A DNA stretch of 64,000 bases from Hepsetus odoe (taxonomy: Eukaryota > Chordata > Actinopteri > Characiformes > Hepsetidae). The stretch covers positions 17,931,061 through 17,995,060 of the forward strand of contig CM029387.1 in assembly GCA_017165825.1 (NCBI GenBank). Reading direction: 5' to 3'. The position numbers and the translations under genes were made by a program. The notes beneath the pieces were generated by a model, which worked only from the letters and a program-made list of their open reading frames with translations, made no database searches and was not told the DNA's origin. Positions 34,859 to 47,566 of this stretch are shown here, one piece after another (position 1 is the first letter of the stretch; each line of letters starts with the position of its first letter).

Positions 34859-35530
34859 TATTAATCTGACATCATATTAATCTGATATGTTTACACAATT
34901 TTTTTTTTTTGCTTGTTTAGCAGCTGTTTATGCTCTTTGTGCACTAAAAGCAGAACGAAGGATGAATATTTTAACAAGTGAATAGTGAAATTCAGGTACT
35001 AACTGGGATCTTGTGGGTCTGCTTAGGAAATTAGTGCCAATGCAGAGTGGAAAAATAGTTATACGGAACATTCTGAGTGAACATAATTATTGGGTAGGCG
35101 TTTCAAATGTAACATCTCACATTCAGTACAGAGAACAACCCTGTGAAATGCCCTGAAGCCACCTTTGCCCAGATGAATGGGATAAACAGGAAAAACGCTA
35201 TAGACATAAGTGTAAGTGTAATTAGTAATAAGTGTAATTAAACTAAATTTTCAATTGTTGGTTCACATAAAGGCTAAATAAACCTTTCATGATATGAAAT
35301 GTAAATAAAAAAACCATTTAAAAAGTTTAAGCTGACTATTACAGATGTCAGTAGTCATCTAAATGCATCTTATACACATGAAATCATTTCGAAATGCTTG
35401 TTCAGACAATATCCATGAACATAGGCTCACAATTTACGTTCTTTTTATTTAGGTATAAGTGTAAATTTGTCATAAAGACACCATAAACCTTTCCTGAAAA
35501 CAAATATAAAAATACAAAAACATTAAAGGC

Positions 35531-35617
35531 TTGCTGAGGTACCCTTGAGCAAGGTACCGTCCCTGTCACTGATCCCCAGGCGCTTTCATTGCCCCCTGCT
35601 GCACGGTGTGCATGGGT
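35531..35617 (+). mobile_element. Middle part of a family A SINE
   Basis: GAGGTACCCTTGAGCAAGGT through TGTGCATGGGT. It lacks both promoter boxes and tail and joins directly to another copy. Confidence 0.8.
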
Positions 35618-35809
35618 CCCCATTAGCCCCAAGATTGGAAGGTCGTGGGTTTGAATCCCAGACCAGTAGGTTGCCCTGAAGTATCCTTGAGTGAGGTACT
35701 GTATGCATCACTGCTCTCTGGGCACTTTAAACCCCTTCTGTACAGTGTATAGGTTTAAAGCAGAAGCTGTGCCGTGTTTCACAATGACATATAGTCACTT
35801 TTACTTTTT
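35618..35809 (+). mobile_element. tRNA-derived SINE (family A), lacking its A box
   Basis: Starts at CCCCATTAGCCCCAAGATT, keeps the B box GGTTTGAATCCCAG and runs to the CACTTTTACTTTT tail. Confidence 0.85.
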
Positions 35810-36308
35810 CCCATATGACTCTGTGTGCTGTCGAGTGTGGTGCCACTCCTAAACTTTACCCTTCGTAACAATCCCACGTCCTCTTTCACACACTCACAAT
35901 GTCAACATTCAGGTCCTCCCTCCCATCAGCCACTGCCCTGTCTGTTGCAGCAACACCTGAGACATGACTCTGTCACTGTCGGAGCTTAAACACATACCTC
36001 GAGTGACCCTCAGTGACCTGAAGCCTCTTGTCTCTTTCCTGTGTCTGGTCAAGACCTCTAAGTAAACATATTTTATTCCACTATTTGGATGGTTTTCCCA
36101 CATTATGACTAGTTTTAACTAACAATATACTTAAAGGGCCCATATCCTTCTTCCTTATTTGTTTAATGGTCCAACTTAGTTTTGCTTTATGTACCAAAAC
36201 AGCAATAACTCACACTTAGACTTTGACCACCCATTCTTTTTTCTTCCAGTCAGGTTTTCATGTAACTGTATCTTTTAAACTGATATGTATAAGAGTACCG
36301 TTCTGATT
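35810..36308. other. Unique DNA
   Basis: No gene or repeat is recognised. Confidence 0.4.
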
Positions 36309-36403
36309 CTCAAGGTACTTCAGAGCAGCCTACCCATCGGAGTTTCAAACCCATGACCTTCCAATCGTGGAGCCTAGTCTCTTACCACCAGGCCACCACT
36401 GCC
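36309..36403 (-). mobile_element. 5' half of a family A SINE
   Basis: B-box complement GTTTCAAACCCATG and A-box complement ACCAGGCCACCACTGCC are present. Confidence 0.8.
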
Positions 36404-36825
36404 ACACACACTACAAACTACATCCTACATCTGACTCATGCTGCACTACACACACACCACATCCATTTTTAAAAATATTCAATTTCCCATTATATTAGCC
36501 CTTTAAAGGCAAACTGTACTTCTTTAGCCAGTGGAACGAAATGCTATTTCAAACTGTGAGGCAGTGCCCGTGTAATTTTAACCTTATTTTCATCACTGCA
36601 TTGTATGAAACCCATTGTGTTATGTTACCCAAAACCTAAGTCTCATTCTATTGTTTCCAGGTTCCTCTCCCCTCTGCAGTTGGGCTGAGAATGAAATGGA
36701 AACAATGAGAGCTGTCAGCAAATTTCCAGTAATTTAGGCCCTCCTAAATAAAATACTTAATTTATGTGAGATCACACAAGCTTTCAGAGGCTTTATCAGG
36801 ACCACGTGCTGTTCGGCTCTCCATA

Positions 36826-36895
36826 CAGACACACACACGTGCACGTGCACACACACACACTCACACACACACACACACAGACACACACACACACG
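36826..36895 (+). repeat. (CA)n microsatellite with GTGCACGTGCAC insert
   Basis: CA units interrupted by a self-complementary GTGCACGTGCAC block near 36839. Confidence 0.95.
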
Positions 36896-37105
36896 TTGAA
36901 GTTGCAGTTTTGTTGAAATTTTGCATAAATTATTTCTCTCAGCTTATGAGATGATATGAGGTAAGTGCAGCTGCGTCGCTTTTCATTCATACAAGGCAAC
37001 TGGAGTAGAAATTGTAGTTATTACTGTTAGTGTGTTTAATTAATGTGTCTTGTTTTGCTAAGAGAACGTATTTGCACTTGCGCCTTGTCATTTTGTCTTC
37101 AAAAT

Positions 37106-37160
37106 CCATCCATCCATCCATCCATCCATACATCTATCCATCCGGTTTATGAGCTGCAAC
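37106..37160 (-). mobile_element. (CATC)n tail of an RTE-type element
   Basis: ATCCATCCATCCATCC followed by TTTATGAGCTGC is the complement of the GAAAATGGATGGATG-type end. It may be only a microsatellite. Confidence 0.4.
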
Positions 37161-38683
37161 TCCATGCATTAATAACAGTGGCCAAACTATATTTTGATTT
37201 TAAAGCTGGTTTGAAACTGGATTTACATGAGTGTTTGCACAAATTGCATTGAATCCCAGTAATAATTGTCTAATTTCCCTACAAAATATACAGTACTGTG
37301 CAAAGGTTTAGGCAAGACTTTTGAACAGGACTGTACAAGATGGGCATCTGTTAGCTGAAGTAACAGAGTTGGCCGTTGGTGTTTTCCTGCAGGCAGAAAA
37401 GTTAGCTTTAATGACAGTTTGGAAAGATGGTGGTATTTCATGTGCCTCAGAGGATGCACCTGCTAGCCCTCGCCATCCTGGCATCATGGTTTAGGGGAGG
37501 GCTGCAGCCATGGGAAGGCACTATTTATCACATCAAATGGAGAAAGATATTTAGTAACAGTAGGGGAGCGTTCTTAAAGCTGCATAACATCTACATAAGC
37601 CTTTAAACGCAGCTGATTAACCCACACAGACATGTAATACAGCCTCATGAGCAATTTCCTCCAGAAAATTGTTCTCCAGTATTTAATAAACTGCATTTTC
37701 AAGATTGCAGTACTGTCAGTAATAGGCCACAGATTGTTAAATTATAATGGGACATGTATCTACCAGACTGGCCTATTCAATTTCTGACAGGCCTACCCAA
37801 AAATGTATTTCTGTCTACAACATAGCTAATAAATAGGTGAAAATAGGCAATGTTTGGGTGGGAAACTGCATTAAAAAATTATAAATCCACTAATAAGTAC
37901 ATTGATTTGAATGGACAGTAATTGTCAATTTTCTTAAATAGATTTTGTAGGTATCTCTACTTTCTTTACATTTTATTTATGTCTACATTAGATTGGTTTG
38001 TCTGTTTTATTTTTTCATCTACGTTTAACACTGTAAAATACTGTCAATAGCACAATTCTAACACTGTTTAATACTGCATCTGTTCTATCTTCTCTTTACA
38101 TTTTAGTTACGCCTCCTTCATTAAGTCTTAACACAAAATAAATATTGAGGGGAATATTTATTTTACCGAACTGTGCACCTTCCCATCAATACAGCAAGTG
38201 AATGGAACGGTAACACACATAAAAAATTCCCTTTTCATGCACAACAGATGTAACAAGATGCTGACGGTATAAAGACGTAAAAGATAGAAAAAAGGAAGAG
38301 TGGACAGTGGCGAAGAGACATTCCTTGAGTGTCATGTCTTAGTAGAGAATGTTCATTAATTTCAAGAGATTGTTTTTATTAGAGATTAAGCTTAAAGGGT
38401 TTAAGAGTCTGAATTATATTAATAAAATAATTTCAGCTCAACTTGCAAACAAACAGCTAAAATATCCTTCAAAGAGCTACTTTAACTTTCATACTCTTCT
38501 CATACAGCCCTACATGGTCAGGCTCCCGAATGCATCATGGACCTCCTCCATCATTGCATCACTAGCAAAGTCACTAGCCTAAGATCCACCTAACAGGGCC
38601 TTCTGTCTTGGAGATACGTGCTTTTCGAATAGCTGTAACTGTAGAACGGTCTCCATGGTGTGCTTTTTATTACTGTTTTTCTT
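37161..38683. other. Unique DNA with one Tc1 terminal fragment
   Basis: 37288-37316 (ACAGTACTGTGCAAAGGTTTAGGCA) matches the terminal inverted repeat of the Tc1-like element at 56163-56703 but has no partner end. No gene is seen. Confidence 0.45.
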
Positions 38684-38762
38684 TTGGCTGCTTTCATTTA
38701 GGGGTTGCCACTGCGGAGCAACCATCTCCATTTCTTTCGGTCCTCTGCATCTGCCTGCTTAT
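38684..38762 (-). mobile_element. 3' end of the GRPKRRF-type LINE
   Basis: TTGGCTGCTTTCATTTAGGG and GAGCAACCATCTCCATTTCT are the complement of the end of the 14406-14721 family. It abuts a SINE. Confidence 0.75.
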
Positions 38763-39010
38763 GAAAGTGAAAGTGACTATTCTTGTCATTGCGAGGTCAC
38801 AGCACAGCACACAGTGAACCACAATGAAATTGGACTTCTGCATTTAACCCATGCAATGGGTCTAGCTATGAAATGCAATGGGTCTAGCTTCCCAGGGAGC
38901 AGTGATGGGGACAGTACCTTGCTCAAGGGTACCTCAGGGCAACCTACCGGTAAGGGGTTTGAACCCACAATCTTCCGATTCTGTGACCAACTCCCTAACC
39001 ACTAGGCCCC
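38763..39010 (-). mobile_element. tRNA-derived SINE (family A) with an internal duplication
   Basis: Full-length copy. A unit ATGCAATGGGTCTAGCT occurs twice (about 38851 and 38873) in place of the usual microsatellite-like segment. Confidence 0.92.
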
Positions 39011-39194
39011 ATTTTTTTATGCTGTTCTATTATGACTATATTTAGTATTATAATAAGCTTCCCATTTTTAGTTAATTGTCCTCTCTCATTTTATTGTTCA
39101 GCGCTTTATGACTTTGTGAAAAGCACTTAAATAAATAAACTTAACCCACTCACTTACTCTGAGTACATTTTAGAGCCTGTATTAAGAAGCTGAA

Positions 39195-39322
39195 TCACTC
39201 ACTCATTATCTTAACTACTTATCCTAAGTGGGTTCACGGGTGGGGCTGGAGTCTATCCCAGCTCATAAGGGGTGAAAGGTGAGGAAACACCCTAGATATG
39301 AAGACATCACAGGGCAGAAACT
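39195..39322 (-). mobile_element. RTE-type tail, minus strand
   Basis: CACTCATTATCTTAACTAC, GGGGCTGGAGTCTATCCCAG and CATCACAGGGCAGAAAC are the complement of the family C tail. Confidence 0.7.
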
Positions 39323-39333
39323 CTCTCTCTCTC

Positions 39334-39406
<73 letters not shown>
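39321..39406 (+). repeat. (CT)n(CA)n microsatellite
   Basis: A short CT run, then about 35 CA units, between two oppositely oriented RTE-type tails. Confidence 0.95.
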
Positions 39407-39411
<5 letters not shown>

Positions 39412-39485
39412 ACTCACACCAGCAACAATTAAGTAACTTCAATTCACCTGATGTGCATCACAACACAGAAAGGTCCCAGGATGGA

Positions 39486-39583
39486 CAGGTGACCTGACCA
39501 GGGTGTTTCCCTTCCTTTCAGCCTGTGACAGCAGGAATAGACTCCATGACCCTAAATAGGACAAACAGCTAAGAAAATTAGTA
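39486..39583 (+). mobile_element. RTE-type tail, plus strand
   Basis: GGTGACCTGACCAGGGTGTT, GGAATAGACTCCATGACCCT and AACAGCTAAGAAAATTA match the family C tail in sense. Confidence 0.7.
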
Positions 39584-39659
39584 AGAAATTGTACATAAAT
39601 ATCTGTAGTGTAGAGTAGAGTAGGTGTAAGCTTTTGCCATGGGTGGCAAAAAAAAAATC

Positions 39660-39888
39660 CCTGTACTGCTAATATACCCATGGGGGTTGGGTAGCCAGTC
39701 GACCTTGGACCCTCAGAGGTTTTATTCACCACATAGAGGAGTTTTTGGTTCCTCTCCTCCGTAGTCGTCTGGCTTTAACTTCTAGTGCTATAACCTGTCT
39801 ACCATCTACCATCTATGTAAAGTGCCTTGGGGCAGCTCTGTTGTGAAAGGCGCTATACAAGAATAAATTGAATTGAATTGAATTGAAT
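39660..39888 (+). mobile_element. L2-like LINE 3' end with (GAATT)n tail
   Basis: Same family as 8545-8811: GGGGGTTGGGTAGCCAGTCG, AAAGTGCCTTGGGGCAGC, GGCGCTATACAAGAATAAA and (TGAAT)n. Confidence 0.9.
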
Positions 39889-41518
39889 CTAGAATTCCTA
39901 ACAGCGAAGAGCAACAGTGAAACAGGAGCAGCTTATTTCAATTATCAGTATTTATCCTCATGAGAGCCCTTATTTAGTGCACATTTACAGACATGTCAAG
40001 CAGACCACTCTGCTTGTTCTGCATATCTGTGGCATTCTGTCCTGTCAGAAACAGTGAATGATGATGAACAGTGAAGATACAGTTGTGTTTCAATGCAGTG
40101 GATCTGCTTTCTTGTGTTTCCATACTAATAAAGATGTTTCTGTTTAACAGAGAGGAGACAGTAACACTTCATTTCATTAAACACCCAACCCAGTGAGGCC
40201 CAGCCCAATGGAATCTCGCTGCAGGAAAACAATTTTACAAAGATGACAGCAATAGCTCAAGGTTTCTGAAGGTTAAGTGCTGGGAGTAAATCTTTTAATT
40301 GACGCTTTGCTTTAATTAGCGTTGAAGTGTTCCACTTGTTTTGCATAAAGTCATTTGGCAGGCGCCATCACTCAATTTGCAGGAGGGAGAGGGAGAGGGA
40401 GAGGGAAAGAGAGAGAAAGAGGGAGATGGAGAGAGAGAGAAAGAGAGAAACTGCCTTTGTTCCTCAAGAATGCTCTTCGCTGGCCATTAACGTGTTTCCG
40501 GGGCCCCAATACTGAGGGGCCTCTTTCCACCCCTAAACACTTTACAGGCACATATCTGGAAACAAGCAACTTTACAGACAAGATCCTTTTCATTAGATAT
40601 CAGAAAGTTATGTGTTCATGTTTGAACAGATGGGTTTGCTCCCTGTTACAGCGTGTGCACTGATTGTTAATTGTTTCCGGTAGAATTTTATGGTGGCTCT
40701 AATCACCTCCTTTGCTTGCCCTTCTCAGATGCTACTGATCCACTCAGTCAGGTGCATAGATTTCCATCCTGTTGGTGTAAAAACTAATCAATGCAAACAG
40801 ATCAACAGTACATTGGTCGGAAATATCTGTTTAACCCTTAAATGACTGGATTTCTTTCAGTTTGTAGAGGGAAGGCTAAATAAAAATTCAACTCGGTATC
40901 CTTTTGATACGTATGTTATTTAGAAGGTCTCCCATTGGCTCCCAATGAACCACTTTTATTATAAGGCAGCAACAATCACATTTGGGGTCCCAAGTTTAGT
41001 TGGGGGGGTGCTTGACTCTAGGCTTTCTGGAAGACCTTCTATAAATCACTGACTGTGGATCCAGTGGCAGCTTACCCAGTGGGTTTCTGGGAACTACAGC
41101 AGCTCTTTAACAGGACTTTTTACAGAAAGAGTTACTGTAGAAATGCTGCACACAATATCAAGCCCATAAATATGCTCATATAAAGTGTTGGGGAAAACAT
41201 GAAAAATGAAGATTTAATCAAGAACACCAGAAAAGTATGATGTGCAATCCCTTTGACTTTATTAATGGAAACACATTATTATAGGGCGGCTACAGGGTAT
41301 CCACATTAGCCTTTTATGATAATTTTCATAAACTTACAAAGACTTTTATGAAGGTTTACTCCAACAAATGTCCATTGTCATTGGATGTTCTGGGGTGAAA
41401 CTGATAAATGTAATCTTTATTATGAAAGATGCTTCTTAGAAATGACTGAGAAGGTTTAATATATTTTGCCAGGTGACTGACTAGCAAATATTTTATGCCT
41501 GTCAAACTGTCTAATCTG
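39889..41518. other. Unique DNA with a GA-rich tract at 40381-40450
   Basis: No gene is supported. 40260-40375, just before the GA tract, contains a TTTAATTAGC core and may be conserved noncoding DNA. Confidence 0.45.
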
Positions 41519-41672
41519 GCGGTGGCAGTGGTCTAGTGGTAGGGTACTTGCCTACGGACCTCTGAGCAAGACCCTTAACCCTGAGTTGCTCCAGGGGGAC
41601 TGTCCCTGTAATTAGGACATGTAAGTCGCTCTGGATAAGAGCGTCTACTAAATGCCGTAAATGTAAATGTAA
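41519..41672 (+). mobile_element. SINE with L2-like tail (family B)
   Basis: A box region GGTCTAGTGGTAGGG, then CCCTTAACCCTGAGTTGCTC, TAAGTCGCTCTGGATAAGAG and a CGTCTACTAAATGCC(GTAAAT)n end. This tail is widely shared by fish SINEs and L2 LINEs. The B-box region is deleted. Confidence 0.85.
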
Positions 41673-42321
41673 TCTTCTGCATATTGAGTAGAGTAAATGA
41701 AATAAATGAGCCTCATAGGAGAAATATGTTTTTATTCATCCAGAAATGCTTTATATATATATATATATATATAGACCTTCTATACCTTCTATATATAGAC
41801 CTTCTAATGATTGCTAAACAAGTATTTTTTGAAATCCGCCCCTAAATTGTCTTCAGACCTGTGCTTTACCTCTATAACCTCCCCCACCTCACCTCAAACA
41901 CCCCCAACACACACACAGACATACACACTCAAACACACACACACACACTGAGGGTGTCACAACAGGGAGCAAATCAAAACTCAATTTGATACTAATCCGT
42001 CTAATTGAGGAGCCAAATCCAGAGGTAGGGGCACTTTGATCTGAGGGGCAAATGGGGGGGGGGCCTGAAGGGAGGTGGGGGGCACTACAGATTAAGACTG
42101 TCTAAGCTTCTTTAGTGCTATAGAGAAAAAGAGAGAGAGTATTTTTCTTTTTCTCAACCAATTTCATTCCCATTCTTTCACACCCCCCCTAGAGCCATGT
42201 AAGAAGGAAGTTCTTGCAACTTCTTCACATAGTTGTGATTTGACCCAAAAAATCCACAAAAATCAAGGGCAGGTGTGTGCATGTGTGTGTAGGTCTGTGC
42301 GTGCGTGCGTGCGTGCATGCA

Positions 42322-42408
<87 letters not shown>

Positions 42409-44281
42409 GTGCTCTGTTGTGCTTTTCAGAGTAATAATGTTCTGAATGTGTAGTAAAACCAGAGAAAAATAAGGTTTATCTACGGACCATCAAAAGCTTT
42501 TGACTTTGTTAGAAGTGTTTTAGAAAAGTCTTTTTCTCCGTCCTTTTACACTGCTACATAAAACATTTTGAGATATGACATATAATATGACATATTGAAT
42601 ATAAAGTCTAACGTAATGAACGTTTTCAGGGGCAGTTTTGTGGTTAAGCCCCATTCCATGCCAAGGGTACTGGAAGAGGGAGTAGGAAGGTATATATATA
42701 CCACATAAAAATTTCATAAATATATATCTATGCACACGCCCACACAGTTTTGCACTGTCACTGTGAGGTGCTTAAAGCATAGAGACTCTGATCTCTGATG
42801 TAATTTTTCACTTTATGGGTTAATAATTCAGAAATTTAATGCAGCAGTAGTTGTTCTTTCACAGCGTTCAGTTCCCTGCTGTACACAGCATTGCCCTGAA
42901 TCTCTTTTTTCTAATTTAAACTCATTCAAATGGTAGTTTTTGGAACCATATTTTTACTGTCATTTGAATTCCTTGTGTCTCACATCATCAAGAACTACTT
43001 TTGGAAATGATCTGATGCATTTACCACTGGCTTAACCAATGGCTGCTGTCTTTCATAATAAATAAATACATTTAAACACAAATAAATACATTTAAAATCC
43101 AAAGAAATTGCATAAGTAGAAATAAATTAAGCTAGTGTATGAAGTAAGATCAGTAATTATTAACATAAATAAAAATGAAATATAGATAATATAATCATAA
43201 CTAAATAATTAATATACTAATTATATTTTATATAAAGAATATAAACATATATAAAAATGAATATAAATAAATGCTAGAAATAGATAACTTGCCAAATACA
43301 CACACACGCACATGTGTGCATATACATTTTTATCCTCTTTTTCCACTCAGTGCATTCCTCCTTCTCTTACAGTGCTTCCCCACAGTAAGGCTATAGTTCC
43401 CTTCACAAGCAGCTTAGCTGTTCCACACTCTGTGGCTCAGGCTGAGCAAAGACACTGAACACTCATCCACCTCATTGGTGACCTTCACCTCGATCAGTCC
43501 AGCTGAATCTCCGGCAGGGAGAGCAATACTGCCCCCTGTCTCTCACAACAAGAGCTGATTGCATTCATTGAATAGAAAAGTACTGGCCGATCATTCGCTA
43601 TAATAGCAAATAGCCACTCTGAGCATGGGAACCTTCACAGCACCTGACCCAGCCCTGCTCCACCCACAGCGTATGTTGCGAAGTTGGAGATACTGGCAGT
43701 GAGCCCATGCGGCGTGATGAGAAATGAGACGACAGCAATTATATGACCACACCTGATGTATTCTAACAGTGTGACCTTTTACACACACACACACACACAC
43801 ATAAAATAAATATGCCAGATGAATAACAAACTCTTAGGTGGGATTACAGAGAAATTTTCCTGAGAGGTTACTTGTTCACTGGAGTTGCATAATGTTGCAT
43901 GAAGGCAGCTCAAATAGGCTTTACATTATGCAATTACACTTGCATTAAACCTTCACTGTGGGAAGCCTTCAGCCAAACACTGTGCAATCTGTGCAGTGGT
44001 TTTTCTCCAGCCATCTTTTTTTTTTCAGTTTTCTTCCCAATTCAGTCATCTCCAAATTTTCCAAATAGTTCAAACTCCCCCTTTTGCGCAACACCCCCAC
44101 ACCTGATAAGATGAGGGCCAGAAAGTGTTTCTACCAATTCATTCAAAGCCTCAGTATAACTTGAATAATGCAAGGAGAACACTTATCACCACTTCATGTC
44201 AGGATCTGGTCACCATTGTTGTAATTGAGTAATAGGGGAGAGGGAGGGCCATCCTGTGGCATCACCAGGGACTGCTCTCCA
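41673..44281. other. Unique DNA with microsatellites
   Basis: (TA)n at 41753-41774, compound GT array at 42272-42412, AT-rich 43030-43270 and (CA)n at 43781-43801. No gene is supported. Confidence 0.45.
42272..42412 (+). repeat. Compound (GT)n / (GTGC)n array
   Basis: GT units with GTGC and GCAT interruptions, about 140 bp. Confidence 0.95.
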
Positions 44282-44612
44282 GGTGGAGCTGGAGGTGTTT
44301 AAGATTTTCACAGGGCATGATGAGGATGGACAGGATTAGAACTGACTATATAAGAGGGACAGCTCAAGATAGAGGTTTTGGAGGCAAAGTTAGAGAAAGT
44401 TTGGACTGGTCCAGAGGAGAGACAAGAATTATATTGGGAGGAGGATGTTGAGGATGGAGCTGCAAGGAAAGAGGAAAAGAAGACCAAAGAGGAGGTTTCT
44501 GGACATGGAGAGAGAGGACATGCAGGTTTGAAGGAGGAAGATGCAGAGGACTGTAAGAAATGTGAGTGGATGAGGGGACCCCTAAACTGGAGCAACCGAT
44601 AAAAGAAGAAGT
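44282..44612 (+). mobile_element. LINE ORF C-terminal fragment
   Basis: AGCTGGAGGTGTTTAAGATT, GGACAGGATTAGAA, AGAATTATATTGGGAGGAGG and GGACCCCTAAACTGGAGCAA match the 14406-14721 family. The frame is broken by small deletions. Confidence 0.8.
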
Positions 44613-44959
44613 AGATGCTCCGATCCAGAGCGACGTACATCAGTGGTGCAAAGTGGTCTCGCCATCAGAAATTGAGAGACTACAAAGCTCCTCACATTAC
44701 ATGCAAGTTGCAGAAATTGGTAAGTGCAGATACAAGTTGACGCATGCTGCTTTGCACATTGTTTCTTGTCTGCTAAGACTTTACAGAAATCCAGTATTTA
44801 GATGGGTAAGAGAATGCAAATATCTCTCCATCTGAATGGATGGAAAATACTTTTGTTTCATGATTACAGTGATGTGCTGTGCAGAGCTGGTTCAGCTAAG
44901 GCCCGGACTCTGTTTACCACTAAACCTTCATTACAGTAGACTCACTGTGTGATATGGCT

Positions 44960-45490
44960 GGATGGCCCTCATTATCTGTACAAAGAGAACCTCACTGGTT
45001 ACTTCTTATTTATAAGTCTCTCATTGGCCGCTTTATGTAACTCCCATGCTCACTAGCTCTACTAAACTGTCCACAGGGATCAAGCTTTGCCTGAAAAAAT
45101 CAGTTTTTAACTAGAGGGCATAAGACTGAATATGATACAAGATATGCTAAAGACTCATCTGTTCATCCTAGTCTTTAAACCTTTACTTAACAACTACTTT
45201 TATTTTGTAATTGTTAGTTGATTTCCATAAATTAAAGTTGATTATCTTACTTTGAATTTAAAATTCATTTTTAGTTTTTATTTGGTGTATTTTATTTAAA
45301 GGTGTGATTTGATAATGGTTCACTTTATGAATATGTTATTGTTATAATGCTTTTCTTATTTCTTATTCTCTTAATATTGTTTCTCAAATTTTTCATCATG
45401 TTGCTGTCACCTGTAATACTCACCCAAAATGATGCTCTGCCTCAATGGGAACCAAGTGTAAATAAAAAATGATTATGATGATGATGATGC
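44960..45490 (+). mobile_element. Possible decayed LINE 3' region
   Basis: TTTATAAGTCTCTCATTGG reads YKSLIG, and CTCAATGGGAACCAAGTGTA with TAAATAAAAAATGA and (TGATGA)n resembles a LINE 3' end. The coding part is unrecognisable, so this is a weak call. Confidence 0.3.
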
Positions 45491-46821
45491 ATGTGACATC
45501 ATTTTTAAGAGCTAGATTGTCTTGTTGATTCACTGATTCTTTTGCATTTTCCATTTTCTTTTGCATTTCAATTGGAAACACCAATTGCCTTTTAGGTTCA
45601 CTCCTTTTTGTTCGGTCAGGCTTGTCTAACCTGGCAACAGTAGCTAAGACACAGCTAAGATGCAGCTGAACTGAAAACTAGAAACAGACATTTGAGTTTG
45701 CTGATCCAATAGCATGACTTTGAAAGCTCTGAGCACTAATTCTTTGCAGCTGCCTGGCTTTTGTTAAGAAGAGAGTGAGAGGGGTGTGAGCCAGTGTGTA
45801 CAGAAAAGATAAACTGAAGAGAAGACACACAAGAAGAAGTGACTTTTAAAAGATTTAGGAGATCTGGGCTTGCCAGCGCAGGACGAGCTTGCGCAGATTT
45901 CCCGAGGCCTGTGGTTAGAAGGGGTCTACCACTGTTTGGCTAAGCTCAGAGGGCATGTGTGATAACTGCTACGGACTGTGTGCATGTGTGGCAGTCAGCT
46001 AATCTAACTCTTATCTACTGTTGTCTTTAAGTCTCAGTGGTGGCTGAAGCCAGGGCGCTGCTAACTGCTCTGCGTGGGACGTTTTAATACCAGCTAAGTG
46101 GGAGTCCCCTCTTTGGCAAATCCTCTTTGTGTAGTTTCTATAGCAGAGTGGCTCTGCAGGAAAGGAGTGGGGAGGGGAGGGGAGAGACAGCAAGACGAGA
46201 TGCAAGGGAAGAGTCCGTCTTCTTGTTAGCTGTGCAGTCTGCCTTTAAGGGGACAGTTTGACCAAGAATTAGTTTTTCCTTTTAGTCAAAATGGGTTTTT
46301 TACGACCCTGTCTGTCAAGACCAGCCAGCTTGGATATCAAGTTATGATGTCAGTGTAGGCTATGAGGAAAGAGAAGACACCAGTTTAGTCTACGTCCCAC
46401 CAATTCATCAATTCATTCACACTTCAGCATGAGTGAGTACACTTTCCCTCAAACAAGCAAATATGTTGATCAACAGAAGAAACAGGAAAAAACTATTCGT
46501 TCTGAGGGCCTTCAGTTCCTATAAAGCCCCCAGAGCAGTAGTTCAGTCACTTAATACAGAAAAGTACCCACCAGAGTTGGGGATATCTGCATGTATCATG
46601 TGAAGAATCTCTCCCCTCACCATTCTTTCACACCATTCTCTAAGTAATGAGACAAATATGAATGTGTAACAAAAACATGAAGAGCATATACTAATCCTGG
46701 TGGGAAATTTCTAACCCCATGAAGGTGAACAGAGTTAATGATATGATATGCCAGAGTTAATGATATGTAGAAACCAGCAACAAACAATAGGAGGAAATAG
46801 TGCAGCCCAGCATCAAAATCT
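45491..46821. other. Unique DNA, GC-richer block at 45860-46230
   Basis: No gene is supported. TTGCGCAG and CCAGCGCAGG lie in a locally GC-richer stretch followed by a GGGGAGGGGAGGGG run. A regulatory role is speculative. Confidence 0.35.
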
Positions 46822-46822
46822 T

Positions 46823-46981
46823 ACCAGGTTGTCCCCAGACTGATTACAGGGACATTCCCCCTGGAGAACACGGGGTTAAGGGTTTTGCTAAGGAAGCCAA
46901 TTGTGGTGCTGGAGGTGGAATTCGAACCTACGATCTCATGGTCCATAAGCGAGTATCCGACCGTGGACCACCACCAGCCCC
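46823..46981 (-). mobile_element. tRNA-type SINE (family B), minus strand
   Basis: B-box complement GGAATTCGAACCTACGA and a TCCGACCGTGGACCACCACC head are present. It keeps the B box that the 41519 copy lacks. Confidence 0.75.
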
Positions 46982-47330
46982 CTTTGAAACTTTATATACA
47001 ACAATGAAAAATTCACTGTCAAAGTTTTACTGAGAAATTCACATTTAAACCCCAATCAGTCATAATTCTGCAGAAACGTTTGCAGTTCCTTCCTTAAACA
47101 TTCATGCAAAAAACTGACCTCTTTTACTATGAAGTGTCCTTTGATTCTTCTGGACAGTGACTGCATACTTCATAGCAGACCCACAAGTTCTAATCATTGA
47201 AAGGGCCAATCGGCTAAAACTGTAAAAATCGTGAAACTGTAGTGAAACTGTCGAATTGTAATTTTTTTCCTGGGAAGAGAAGGAAGCAACATTCTATATG
47301 AGTTAATGGGAAAAAGGTTCGTTCAGAGTT
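46982..47330. other. Unique DNA
   Basis: Nothing is recognised. Confidence 0.4.
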
Positions 47331-47566
47331 TGAAAGTGACAACCCTTGTCATTGCAAGGTCACAGCACAGCACACAGTGAACCACAACGAAATTGGACCT
47401 CTGCATTTAACCCATGCAAACACTGGGTTTTGAAAGCCCCCGGAGAGCAGTGACGGGGACGGTACCTTGCTCATGGGTACCTCAGGGCAAACTACTGGTG
47501 AGAGAATTGAACCCACAATCTTCCGATGCGAGGGCAACTCCCTCACCACTAGGCCACCACTGCCCC
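47331..47566 (-). mobile_element. tRNA-derived SINE (family A), full length
   Basis: B-box complement GAATTGAACCCAC and A-box complement CCACTAGGCCACCACTGCCC are present. It is of the same GCATCGG sub-type as 8118-8364 and is well preserved. Confidence 0.95.

Noticed and set aside
37106..37145. CRISPR-like regular spacing in CATC repeats
   Set aside because: Simple tetranucleotide repeat in a vertebrate genome.
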